A model generated the notes under the pieces. It was not told the origin of the DNA and made no database searches. It saw only the letters and a list, made by a program, of their open reading frames with translations. A stretch of 64,000 bases of DNA from CAVSWT01 sp963775245 (GTDB taxonomy: Bacteria; Bacteroidota; Ignavibacteria; Ignavibacteriales; Ignavibacteriaceae): positions 682,001 to 746,000 of the forward strand of contig CAVZID010000040.1 in NCBI GenBank assembly GCA_963775245.1, written 5' to 3'. The position numbers and the translations under genes were made by a program. Below are positions 52,343 to 60,958 of this stretch, piece after piece. The stretch's first letter is position 1, and the number at the start of each line of letters is the position of its first letter.

Positions 52343-54349
52343 TTAAATTGAGTTCTCTAAAATGATTTCAGCAATATCTTTTACTGCGACTTCCTCTGAT
52401 TTTTCAAAATGCTTAACACCATCGGTCATCATAGTCATACAGAATGGACAGGCGGAAGCAATTGTATCTGCTTTAGTCTCCAATGCTTCGCGAGTTCTTT
52501 CAACATTAATTCTTCCCCCCTCTTCATCTTCCAAAAACATTCTTCCGCCACCTGCACCACAACAAAAGCCTCTACTCTTATTTCTTTTCATTTCAAGAAG
52601 ATTTAACCCATTTATCCTGGAAAGATCTTCTCGCGGCGGATTATAAACTTGATTATATCTGCCAAGATAACAAGAATCATGATAAGTTACATCTAATTTT
52701 TTTGATTTGGAAGCATTTTTTAATTTTATTTTATTTGAGTTTAATAACTCATCAATCAATTGTGTATGATGCATTACTTCAAAATTACCGCCGAATTGCT
52801 TGTACTCGTTTCCTAAAGAATGAAAACAGTGAGGGCAAGCTGTAACTATTTTCTTTACTTTATAGTTATTCAAAGTTTCAACATTTTCCTGTATCATCAT
52901 TTGTGCTAAATATTCATTCCCTAATCTTCTTGCAGTATCTCCATTACATTTTTCTTCTGCTCCTAAAATTCTAAAATCAACTCCAGCTTTCTGCATCAAT
53001 ATGGCAAATGCTTGAGTAACTTTTTTATAACGATTGTCGAATGAACCAGCACATCCAACCCAAAATAATATTTCTCCATTTGAATCTTCTGCCATAGTCT
53101 TGATATTCATTCCTTCAGCCCAGTTAGCTCTATCAGCCTGATTAAATGCCCAAGGACTAAAATTAGTTTCGATACTCTTAAAAACATTATTCAGATTTGA
53201 TGGAAACTGTGATTCTGTTAGAACTAAGTTCCTTCTCAAATCGGAAATTGTATCAAGATGTTCTATCATAACCGGGCATTCTTGAACGCATGCGCTGCAG
53301 GTTGTACACTGCCACAATTCTTTATCAGTAATAAAATCGTGAACTAAGGTCTTTCCAAAAATATCATCATCTGTTTTTCCTTCTGCAAGTAAAGGGCCTT
53401 TCTCTTCAATTCTTCTTCTAACATCAACAATTATCTTTCTCGGCGATAAAGATTTCCCAACAGTTGCTGCAGGACAAACGGAAGTACATCTTCCACATTC
53501 AGTACATGAATATCCGTCTAAAATTTGCTTCCATGATAAGTGTTCAACATCCGAAGCACCAAATACTTCAACATCTTCATCTTCTAAGTTCAATGGCTTT
53601 AATACATTTCTTTTTTCCGGAAGATTTGCAAAAAATGTATTTGGAATAGAAGTAATCACATGAAAATGCTTTGAATAAGGCAGATAGTTTAAAAATCCGA
53701 AAATAACTGTTAAATGTGCCCACCAAAAAATTTCATACCAGGTTGATGCACTGCTGCTGTTTGAACTGAAAATAGCTTTGCTTAAAGGACATGAAATTGG
53801 CCTTACAGCATAACTGTGAAGAACAAAATTATTTTTAGCAATAAGAGAAACATTCTCTCCAAGCATAAAAATACAGACAAAGACAATCATCAATAAAATG
53901 AATACTGCATCCAATTTACCGCCTTTATCTACTTCTAATCTTGGCACATGAACAACAAATCTTCTATATAAAGCATAAATAACAGCACCGATAACAAGTA
54001 CAGCAAATATATCTTGAACAATTGTCACAAAGGAATAAAATACCCCTGTAAAACTTAAATTAAAGGGTGAATAAAAACCTTGTATAATTGCTTCAAGCAC
54101 TGCAAAAAGAAAAAGAACAAATCCCCAAAATATTAAAAAATGTAATGCGCCGGCTTTGGGGTCTCTTAATAATTTAGATTGAGCAAATGCAATAGTCCAA
54201 ACTCTTTTTAAACGTTCTCCAATTCTATCAAATCTATCGTCTTTCTTTTTCGCTGTCATCATGTACTTGAAAAGTTTACGGCAACTCCAGGTGAATAAAC
54301 TAACAGCAGCAATAAAATAAACGATAAAGATGATATTTTTTAATTCCAT
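52343..54349 (-). CDS. Membrane Fe-S oxidoreductase (EtfD / heterodisulfide-reductase-like)
   Basis: The 668 residues show about five membrane helices (about 6-22, 68-90, 105-128, 148-170, 205-225), NarI-like, then two 4Fe-4S motifs (C282/C285/C288/C292 and C348/C351/C354/C358) and two CCG-type domains (VGCAGSFDNR; YHDSCYLGRYN; GFCCGAGGGRMF; ACPFCMTMM). This build is shared by EtfD, which passes electrons from acyl-CoA dehydrogenase via ETF to quinone, and by HdrD/GlpC-like proteins. With acyl-CoA dehydrogenase and enoyl-CoA hydratase nearby, EtfD is the better reading; etf genes are not in the window. Confidence 0.85.
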   Translation of the reverse strand: MELKNIIFIVYFIAAVSLFTWSCRKLFKYMMTAKKKDDRFDRIGERLKRVWTIAFAQSKLLRDPKAGALHFLIFWGFVLFLFAVLEAIIQGFYSPFNLSFTGVFYSFVTIVQDIFAVLVIGAVIYALYRRFVVHVPRLEVDKGGKLDAVFILLMIVFVCIFMLGENVSLIAKNNFVLHSYAVRPISCPLSKAIFSSNSSSASTWYEIFWWAHLTVIFGFLNYLPYSKHFHVITSIPNTFFANLPEKRNVLKPLNLEDEDVEVFGASDVEHLSWKQILDGYSCTECGRCTSVCPAATVGKSLSPRKIIVDVRRRIEEKGPLLAEGKTDDDIFGKTLVHDFITDKELWQCTTCSACVQECPVMIEHLDTISDLRRNLVLTESQFPSNLNNVFKSIETNFSPWAFNQADRANWAEGMNIKTMAEDSNGEILFWVGCAGSFDNRYKKVTQAFAILMQKAGVDFRILGAEEKCNGDTARRLGNEYLAQMMIQENVETLNNYKVKKIVTACPHCFHSLGNEYKQFGGNFEVMHHTQLIDELLNSNKIKLKNASKSKKLDVTYHDSCYLGRYNQVYNPPREDLSRINGLNLLEMKRNKSRGFCCGAGGGRMFLEDEEGGRINVERTREALETKADTIASACPFCMTMMTDGVKHFEKSEEVAVKDIAEIILENSI

Positions 54350-54388
54350 AAAAGAGTTAGTAAGTTCTGATATTTTATATTAAAAATA

Positions 54389-54964
54389 TTATGGAAGTTT
54401 CTTATAACTTTTGGTTACTCCGAAATAAATACTAACTGCAGCAAATACTTTAATTACAGTTGCCAGTGAAAATAAAATTCCTCCAACCTTCAAAGCTTCG
54501 GAGAATTCCTTAATGAAGAATACATTCAAAAATAAAGTACCGCATAAAATAACTAATGCCTCACCAGCAAACATGGCAAGAGTAACAACAATGTAATTTT
54601 TATTTTTTTCAATTATATATCCTGCTAGATAAGCACCTAATGGAAATGCTAATAAGTAACCGCCTGTAGGCCCGAATAAATAAGCAACTCCAGCAGCGCC
54701 ATTAGCAAAAACCGGTAATCCTATGCTTCCAAAAAGTAAATAAAGTAATTGAGAATAAGCTCCATTTTTTGAACCTAAAAATGCCCCGGCTAAAACAACC
54801 ATCATGGTTTGCAAAGTAAATGGAACTGGCTGTACAGGAATTGCAACTTGAGCTCCTGCTACAGTCAAAAATGAAAATGCAAATATCCAGAATAAACGAT
54901 TAGTAGTAACTTTATTTAAGATATGTGTTATTGAATTGTTTTTAATATTTTGATTGGCTTGCAT
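54389..54964 (-). CDS. bioY: BioY-type biotin transporter, ECF S-component
   Basis: The 191-residue polytopic protein has the BioY sequence VAIPVQPVPFTLQTMMVVLAGAFLG, about six helices, and AYLFGPTGGYLLAFPLGAYLAG. It takes up biotin, alone or with ECF A/T ATPases. I start at ATG 54964 with GAGGAT 6 bases upstream; a TTG at 54976 overlaps the hydrolase stop and is rejected. No bio genes adjoin it. Confidence 0.93.
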   Translation of the reverse strand: MQANQNIKNNSITHILNKVTTNRLFWIFAFSFLTVAGAQVAIPVQPVPFTLQTMMVVLAGAFLGSKNGAYSQLLYLLFGSIGLPVFANGAAGVAYLFGPTGGYLLAFPLGAYLAGYIIEKNKNYIVVTLAMFAGEALVILCGTLFLNVFFIKEFSEALKVGGILFSLATVIKVFAAVSIYFGVTKSYKKLP

Positions 54965-54972
54965 TGTTATCC

Positions 54973-55806
54973 TCAATTAAAATTTAAATTAAAAAAAATT
55001 TTTGTTTCATTTAATAAATTTTCAACTATTGGGTCACTTCCTTCAAATGGATGTTTCATATTAAATGTGTGTCCTGTTGAAGGAATTCTAAAAAAATTAG
55101 TTAAAGATTTATCAGCCCAATTATAAATCATTTCTCCTTCTTTTATTTTAACAGAAAGATCCTGTTCTCCATGAGCAATAAATAAAGGGCGATGTAAATT
55201 TTTAACGGCTTTTTCAATATTTAAAAGTTCATCTTTATTTTTTTCCAGATCATCCAGTAAAGAAACATTTAGTGCCATAACTTGTTTTGTTCTTGTATTT
55301 AGAACTTCAAATTTTCTTTTTTTTCTCCACTCTTCTTTTTGCCTTTTCGAGTATCTATCAAAATTTGCAACAGAAGCCCAAACAGCAACGGCACTAATTT
55401 CTTTCATTTTTGAAGCAGTCAATAAAGAAATTGCACCTCCTCTGCTATGTCCGATTAATCCGATTTTATTATTAGAAATCTTTCCGAAAAAACCATTCTT
55501 ATATGCTTGAATCAATTCTGAAAGTTCTGAGATTTCTAATGAAAAAGTATTTTCAGCAAATCTATCAAGTTCTGTAAATTTGGCTAAATTTTCACCGACA
55601 CCATTATGAGAAAAATTAAATGTAAGAACAAAATAACCTTCATTTGCAAAGTAATTGGCAATATAAGGAAAAAATCCCCAATCTTTAAATCCTTTAAACC
55701 CATGAACTAAAATTAAACAAGGTGCTGAATTTATTCTCTCTCTTCCAAAAGAAGATACTCTAAGCTTGTTGTTTTGAGTGGTGTCTAGAATAAAATCTTT
55801 GCTCAT
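54973..55806 (-). CDS. Alpha/beta hydrolase
   Basis: The 277-residue enzyme has the HGF oxyanion loop (35-37), nucleophile elbow GHSRGG with Ser121, and a late GHTFNMKHPF with the likely catalytic His; AHGEQD gives the likely Asp. No signal peptide, so cytosolic. It resembles dienelactone-hydrolase or Aes-type esterases. It runs into bioY. Confidence 0.85.
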   Translation of the reverse strand: MSKDFILDTTQNNKLRVSSFGRERINSAPCLILVHGFKGFKDWGFFPYIANYFANEGYFVLTFNFSHNGVGENLAKFTELDRFAENTFSLEISELSELIQAYKNGFFGKISNNKIGLIGHSRGGAISLLTASKMKEISAVAVWASVANFDRYSKRQKEEWRKKRKFEVLNTRTKQVMALNVSLLDDLEKNKDELLNIEKAVKNLHRPLFIAHGEQDLSVKIKEGEMIYNWADKSLTNFFRIPSTGHTFNMKHPFEGSDPIVENLLNETKIFFNLNFN

Positions 55807-55985
55807 TGAGTTGAAATATGCTTATTAAACTTAGGAAAGTCAAGATTTTTGAACAAATTTCAACTTTTCTTTTTTTTATTTTTTAAGTGAATATTAATAA
55901 AGTAGGACTAATATCTCATATAATAAATTTGTTTTAAAAACTCATTTATTTATTTTGCTTACAATTTTTAAAAGTGAAGGATTTT

Positions 55986-57131
55986 ATGGATTTTTCTTTT
56001 TCAGACGATCATAAAATGTTAAGGGGATTGGTTAAAGAATTTACGGATGCCGAAATAAGGCCTCTAGCAGCGGAAATAGACAAAAATGAAAGCATACCAA
56101 AATCATTAATAAAGAAGCTTGTAGAAGTTGGATTTTTAGGAACTGCATTTCCTGAAGAATATGGCGGCGGTGGATTTGGCGAAATGGGATATTGCATAAT
56201 GCAGGAAGAAATAACAAAAGCATGCCCATCGACTGCAACTTTTATTGGCGCACATCAATCCATAGGAACAAATTCTATCTTTTTAGGCGGAAGCGAATCT
56301 CTTAAGAAAAAATACTTGCCTCAATTAACTTCAGGCGAAAAAATAGCTGCATTTGCTTTAACTGAACCTGAGGCTGGTTCGGATTCATTTAATCTTAAAA
56401 CTTCTGCTATACTTAAAGGTGATAAATGGATATTGAACGGATTAAAAGTTTGGATTACTAATGCAGGCATAGCAGATGTTTTTTCTGTATTTGCAAGAAC
56501 GAAAAAAGGTATCACAGGATTTGTGGTTGAGAAAGATTTCCCAGGAATTACCATTGGGCCTCCTGAAAAAAAACTAGGAATAAGGGGCAGCATAACTAAT
56601 TCAATGACTTTTGATGATGTTGAAGTTCCAATGGAAAATATTATTGGCCAGGACGGAAAAGGATTCTTAATTGCAATGGCAGCTTTGGATGCTGGAAGAT
56701 TAGGCTTGGGGGCTGGATGTCTTGGGGCGTCAAAAGAACTTTTAGAAATCTCGACAAAATATTCCAAACAAAGGAAACAGTTTGATAAAACAATATCAAA
56801 ATTTCAAGCAATTCAATTTATGCTGGCTGAAATAGAAGCTCAAATTTATTGTATGGAAAGCATAGTTTATAGAACAGCTTATAATTATGATTTGAAAAAA
56901 GATATTTCAAAAGAAGCTGCAATAGTAAAATTAATTTGTTCGGAAGCAGTATCAGATATAGCAGATAAAGCTATTCAAATACATGGCGGAATGGGTTTTT
57001 CAAGAGAGCTTCCCTTAGAAAGATTTTTTCGCGATGCCCGAATAATGAGAATATTTGAAGGGACTAATGAAATTCAAAAATTAATTATCAGCCGTCATGT
57101 TTTAAAGAATAATGGGAAAAGTAAAACTTAA
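55986..57131 (+). CDS. Acyl-CoA dehydrogenase
   Basis: This FAD enzyme oxidises acyl-CoA to enoyl-CoA and hands electrons to ETF. The 381 residues have the family's FALTEPEAGSDSFNLKTSA and WITNAG motifs, the DAGRLGLGAGCLG segment, and the C-terminal HGGMGFSRELPLERFFRDA and IFEGTNEIQKLIISR. AAGGA lies 4 bases before ATG 55986; a GTG 12 bases earlier overlaps that site and is less likely. Short- or medium-chain substrates fit best. It is divergent from the hydrolase gene. Confidence 0.95.
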   Translation: MDFSFSDDHKMLRGLVKEFTDAEIRPLAAEIDKNESIPKSLIKKLVEVGFLGTAFPEEYGGGGFGEMGYCIMQEEITKACPSTATFIGAHQSIGTNSIFLGGSESLKKKYLPQLTSGEKIAAFALTEPEAGSDSFNLKTSAILKGDKWILNGLKVWITNAGIADVFSVFARTKKGITGFVVEKDFPGITIGPPEKKLGIRGSITNSMTFDDVEVPMENIIGQDGKGFLIAMAALDAGRLGLGAGCLGASKELLEISTKYSKQRKQFDKTISKFQAIQFMLAEIEAQIYCMESIVYRTAYNYDLKKDISKEAAIVKLICSEAVSDIADKAIQIHGGMGFSRELPLERFFRDARIMRIFEGTNEIQKLIISRHVLKNNGKSKT

Positions 57132-57148
57132 TTTTATTTCTAATGATA

Positions 57149-57239
57149 TGTCATGCGAAGCTTGTCGAAACATATAGACAACATGAATAATGTAATGAAA
57201 GTTATCTGTAAAAAGAAATTATTGAGCCTCAGTGTGACA
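57149..57239. repeat. Degenerate interspersed palindrome (GTCATGCGAAGCTTGTCGAA type)
   Basis: TGTCATGCGAAGCTTGTCGA at the left and GAGCCTCAGTGTGACA at the right are the two ends of a familiar interspersed repeat (TGTCATGCTGAGCTTGTCGAAGCAT ... TCAGTGTGACA), here with a changed middle. It lies in the 254-base gap before the HisA-like gene. Confidence 0.5.
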
Positions 57240-57385
57240 ATAAAAATTACTTTTTGGAAAAACTTTATGAATAGATTGAATTTTTGAAACAGTTCTACAT
57301 ATCACTCATCCAAACATTTTCATTTATTTTTACTCATCATTTCTGTATTTTTATATGAAATCATTTATAGAAAAAATCAATTAAG

Positions 57386-58138
57386 ATGAGATACTTATTA
57401 GTTATTCCTTCAATAGATATTAAGAATGGAAAAACAGTCCGCGTTGTTCAAGGCATACCGGAATTGGATTGTGTTGAATATGGCAGCGACCCAATAGAAA
57501 TGGCTAAAATTTGGCGTACCGAAAATGCAAAAATGATTCACGTTGTTGATTTTGATGGTGCACATGAGCATTCACATAAAAATTATAAAATAATTCATGA
57601 GATTTGTAACTCTGTTATTATTCCAGTTGAATTTGCCGGAGGTATAAGAACTATGGAAGATGCAGATGAATTATTGGATATGGGAGTATGTAGGTTAGTT
57701 GTTGGCACAATGGCAATTGATAATCCTGAATTATTCAAAAAGCTTTTTGAAAAATACGGGCCGCTTAGAATAACTATCGGCCTTGATATTATTGATAGTG
57801 AATTGGTTATCCGCGGACGAAGAATAAAAACAGGGATTTCATATTTGGACTTTGCAAAAAAAATGTCTGATATGGGAATCGAAAGATTTATTGTTACAGA
57901 TGTAATTAGAAATGGTTTGCTTGGAGGCCCGAATTTAAAACTAGCGGAAGAAATAGCAGGGGCAACTCATAAAAAAATTACGCTATCTGGTGGAATTAGA
58001 AATAAAGACGAATTGATGGATGTTCAAAACTTAATATCATTGGGAGTTGATTCTGTTATAGTTGGAAGAGCACTTTATGAAAATAAATTTCCCTGTCAAA
58101 AACTTTGGCGGGTTGCTGAATCCGGAATTTTTCAATAA
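57386..58138 (+). CDS. HisA-family TIM-barrel isomerase, orphan
   Basis: The 250 residues match HisA along their length: PSIDIKNGKTVRVVQG with Asp11, HVVDFDGAHE, EFAGGIRTMEDA, IGLDIID with Asp134, TDVIRNGLLGGPN with Thr171, and LSGGIRNKDEL. Both catalytic-type Asps are kept. The loop normally holding GW (about residue 145) reads RGRRIK, with no Trp, and the usual RDG reads RNG. There are no other his genes in the window. It could be the sole HisA or a HisA-like enzyme with a different substrate. Confidence 0.85.
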   Translation: MRYLLVIPSIDIKNGKTVRVVQGIPELDCVEYGSDPIEMAKIWRTENAKMIHVVDFDGAHEHSHKNYKIIHEICNSVIIPVEFAGGIRTMEDADELLDMGVCRLVVGTMAIDNPELFKKLFEKYGPLRITIGLDIIDSELVIRGRRIKTGISYLDFAKKMSDMGIERFIVTDVIRNGLLGGPNLKLAEEIAGATHKKITLSGGIRNKDELMDVQNLISLGVDSVIVGRALYENKFPCQKLWRVAESGIFQ

Positions 58139-58146
58139 GAGGAGTT

Positions 58147-58716
58147 ATGCAAGATTTAAAAAATAATAATAGAATTATACATAGTAGTTTCTGGGCAAAT
58201 CTTTTTAAATCTCCTACAGATAAAGCAGATCTTGAAAAATCATTATTATCTATTCCTCTATTTTCCGAATTAAATAAAAAAGATATTTCCCTTTTAATAA
58301 ATATTATTCACAACAGGAGTTATTTGCCTGGAGAATATATTTTTTATCAAGGAGACCCTGGCATTGGATTATATGTAATAAGAATGGGCGAAATAACAAT
58401 TCAAAGAGCAAATGAAGAAGGTTCTATTATTTCATTGGCTACTTTTAAGAAAGGAGATTTTTTCGGAGAACTTGCTTTGGTTGATGGTGAAAAAAGATCT
58501 GCTTCCGCAGTAGCTAAAAATGAAACAAGACTTGCTGTTATTTTCAAACCGGATTTAGATGATTTTATTGAGAAATATCCACGCAAAGGGATTAAAATCT
58601 TGCAAGGTATTTCTCATATTGTTGCTGTCCGCTTACGTAAATTGAATGAAGATAATTTCAAATTTCAAAACGAATTAAAAATAAATGTGGGTAAAGACTA
58701 TGAAACCGGATATTAA
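58147..58716 (+). CDS. Cyclic-nucleotide-binding domain protein without an effector domain
   Basis: The 189-residue protein has a CNB domain (about 38-160): LPGEYIFYQGDPGIGLYVIRMGE split at the core, then GDFFGELALVDGEKRSASAVA with the phosphate-binding GELAL and Arg. There is no DNA-binding wing after it; the last about 30 residues are charged. It may bind a cyclic nucleotide and act by protein contact. It begins 8 bases after the HisA-like gene; the universal stress protein gene starts inside its end. Confidence 0.85.
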   Translation: MQDLKNNNRIIHSSFWANLFKSPTDKADLEKSLLSIPLFSELNKKDISLLINIIHNRSYLPGEYIFYQGDPGIGLYVIRMGEITIQRANEEGSIISLATFKKGDFFGELALVDGEKRSASAVAKNETRLAVIFKPDLDDFIEKYPRKGIKILQGISHIVAVRLRKLNEDNFKFQNELKINVGKDYETGY

Positions 58717-59194
58717 AAAAGTACTTGCACCGATTGATTTCTCCGACTACTCAAAAAGCGCATTAAAATATGCGGTTAATTTTGTTAAAGCTTTTAATGC
58801 AGAGCTCATTTTAATTTACGTTGTTGAACCTGTAATTTATCCGCCTGACTTCAGCATGGGGCAAATTGCTATGCCGTCTGTTGATGTTGAAATGGATAAA
58901 CGTGCTAAAGAAGAATTAGACAACCTCGCTAAAAAAGAAATACCACCTGAAATAAAAGCCACAACAATTGTTAAAACCGGAAAACCATTTCTTGAAATTA
59001 TTGAAACTGCCACCGAAGAAAATATAGATTTAATAATTATCGCTACTCACGGACATACAGGGATTGAACACATTTTATTTGGAAGCACTGCTGAGAAAGT
59101 TGTAAGGAAAGCTCCCTGCCCTGTTTTAACTTTAAGAGCACCTGTTAAGGGATTTGTTTTTAAAGAAGCCGCTAAAGTGCAAAAAGATAAGTAA
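58700..59194 (+). CDS. Universal stress protein
   Basis: The 165-residue UspA-fold protein has VLAPIDFSDYSKSALKYA at the start and the ATP-binding motif ATHGHTGIEHILFGSTAEKV (G-2x-G-9x-G[ST]). It is the ATP-binding type. I choose the ATG at 58700; the upstream frame to 58685 overlaps the CNB gene and lacks the family pattern. The 17-base overlap with the CNB gene suggests coupled translation. Confidence 0.92.
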   Translation: MKPDIKKVLAPIDFSDYSKSALKYAVNFVKAFNAELILIYVVEPVIYPPDFSMGQIAMPSVDVEMDKRAKEELDNLAKKEIPPEIKATTIVKTGKPFLEIIETATEENIDLIIIATHGHTGIEHILFGSTAEKVVRKAPCPVLTLRAPVKGFVFKEAAKVQKDK

Positions 59195-59202
59195 TATAAT
59201 TT

Positions 59203-60183
59203 TTAATTTTTCCTGTCAGTAATAAAATCTACCAAAGCTTGAAGAGCGATTTTACTTGGTGAGTCAGGAAATATTTTTAGCATTTCCATTGCAGTATTGG
59301 AATAGTCATGAGCCACTTTCAATGCGTAATCAATTCCCTTATTCTTTCTTACAAATTCAATTATCTTTTGTACCTCTTCTTTTTTTCCACCATTCTTGAT
59401 CATTTTTTTTATTGAATCTGCTTCAGACTTTGAAACTTGATTTAAAGAATAAATTAATGGTAATGTAATTTTCTTTTCTTTAATATCGCCTCCTACCGGC
59501 TTACCAATTAAAGAAGTAGTTCCTTCATAATCTAATATATCATCACGAATCTGGAAAGCCATACCAATTGATTCTCCAAATTTTTTCATTGCCTGGTGAT
59601 ACTCACCATTATTCGAACTACTCAGAGAACCGATTTGGCAGCATGTTTCCAGTAAAGAAGCTGTTTTATCTGAAATTATTTGGAAATATGTTTCTTCATC
59701 TATATCAAGCTTACGGGTTTTTCTAATTTGAAGCAGCTCCCCTTCCGACATTCTTTTAACTGTATTAGTAATGACACTTAAAAAATCATAATCCTTTCCG
59801 TCAACAGCAATTAAAAGTCCCCTAGCCAAAAGATAATCGCCCATTAATACTGCAGCTTTGTTTTTAAATACGGCATTGATTGACAAGAACCCCCTTCTCT
59901 TATCTGCATTATCAACAACATCATCATGTACTAAAGTTGCAGTGTGAAGCAATTCAACCAATACTGCCCCGCGGTAGCTTCGATCATTAACTTCTCCGGA
60001 AATTTTAGCAGAAAGTAATACAAGCAGCGGGCGAATCTTTTTACCTTTTTGACGAATTATATATTTAGCAATTAAATCAACTAATCCTACATCGGATTTT
60101 ATAGATTGCTTATATAAGTCATTAAAGGTTTCAAGTTCGGATTTTATAGGTTTGCTTATTTCTGAAAGATCTTTTTTAATCAA
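59203..60183 (-). CDS. Polyprenyl diphosphate synthase
   Basis: This trans-prenyltransferase makes the side chain of quinones or other long isoprenoids. The 326 residues have the first aspartate motif LVHDDVVDNADKRRG and the second IRDDILDYEG, and the GKKIRPLLVLLSA motif. The type is IspB/HepT-like. The stop is 8 bases from the convergent Usp stop, and its start overlaps tatC by 8 bases. Confidence 0.94.
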   Translation of the reverse strand: MIKKDLSEISKPIKSELETFNDLYKQSIKSDVGLVDLIAKYIIRQKGKKIRPLLVLLSAKISGEVNDRSYRGAVLVELLHTATLVHDDVVDNADKRRGFLSINAVFKNKAAVLMGDYLLARGLLIAVDGKDYDFLSVITNTVKRMSEGELLQIRKTRKLDIDEETYFQIISDKTASLLETCCQIGSLSSSNNGEYHQAMKKFGESIGMAFQIRDDILDYEGTTSLIGKPVGGDIKEKKITLPLIYSLNQVSKSEADSIKKMIKNGGKKEEVQKIIEFVRKNKGIDYALKVAHDYSNTAMEMLKIFPDSPSKIALQALVDFITDRKN

Positions 60184-60943
60184 CTTTTTTAACTGAAATT
60201 TTTGAAATGAAAATACTTATTTCATATAATAAAACCAATGGAACTGCAAGTATAATTTGTGAAACTGGATCAGGTGGAGTTAAAAATGCGGATACAATAA
60301 AAACAACAACAATAGCATGCTTTCTGTATTTTCTCATATACTCAGGCTTTAAAATTCCAAGTTTTGTAAGAAAAAAGGAAATCATTGGAAGTTCAAAAAT
60401 TAAGCCTGCTCCAAGCATAACACTGATTATAATTGAAAGATATTCATCTATAGCAAATTGATTCGCTATTTCTTTTGTTCCAAATTGCGATGCAAATTTT
60501 AGAACATAAGGTAACATAATATAATATGCAAAAACAATCCCGATTAAGAAGCACATGGTTGAATAAAAAACTACAAGCATTGCATATTTGCGTTCTTTCT
60601 TTCTTAAAGCCGGGGCAATGAAACTCCATAGTTGATAAAATATATTGGGAAGGCTTAAAATTACCCCGCCAATTACGGCAACTTGTACATACATAAATAT
60701 CTGGCCAAATGGCCTAAGATTTTGAAGCTTTGTTCCAGCATCTATAGCAGGTTTTAACAAGACAGCATTTATTAAAAAATCTATAAATATCCAGCAGATT
60801 GCGGTGCCAACTACTAAGCCTATTAAAGAATAAATAAGACGCCATCTCAACTCCTCAAGATGGTCGAGAAAAGACATTTCTCCGCCAAGTTCTTCATCTT
60901 CATCTACTTTGGAATTATTATTTGTAATTTCCTGGTCAGCCAC
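60176..60943 (-). CDS. tatC: Sec-independent protein translocase TatC
   Basis: The 255-residue six-helix protein recognises twin-arginine signals. MSFLDHLEELRWRLIYSL is the TatC start, FGQIFMYVQVAVIGGVILSLPNIFYQLWSF is interrupted here as the conserved segment (FxPxLPxxxYQ pattern), and FELPMISFFLTKLGI and SAFLTPPDPVSQIILAVPL follow. tatA/B are not in the window. Confidence 0.95.
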   Translation of the reverse strand: MADQEITNNNSKVDEDEELGGEMSFLDHLEELRWRLIYSLIGLVVGTAICWIFIDFLINAVLLKPAIDAGTKLQNLRPFGQIFMYVQVAVIGGVILSLPNIFYQLWSFIAPALRKKERKYAMLVVFYSTMCFLIGIVFAYYIMLPYVLKFASQFGTKEIANQFAIDEYLSIIISVMLGAGLIFELPMISFFLTKLGILKPEYMRKYRKHAIVVVFIVSAFLTPPDPVSQIILAVPLVLLYEISIFISKISVKKVD

Positions 60944-60958
60944 TGTAACTTTTGCTTA

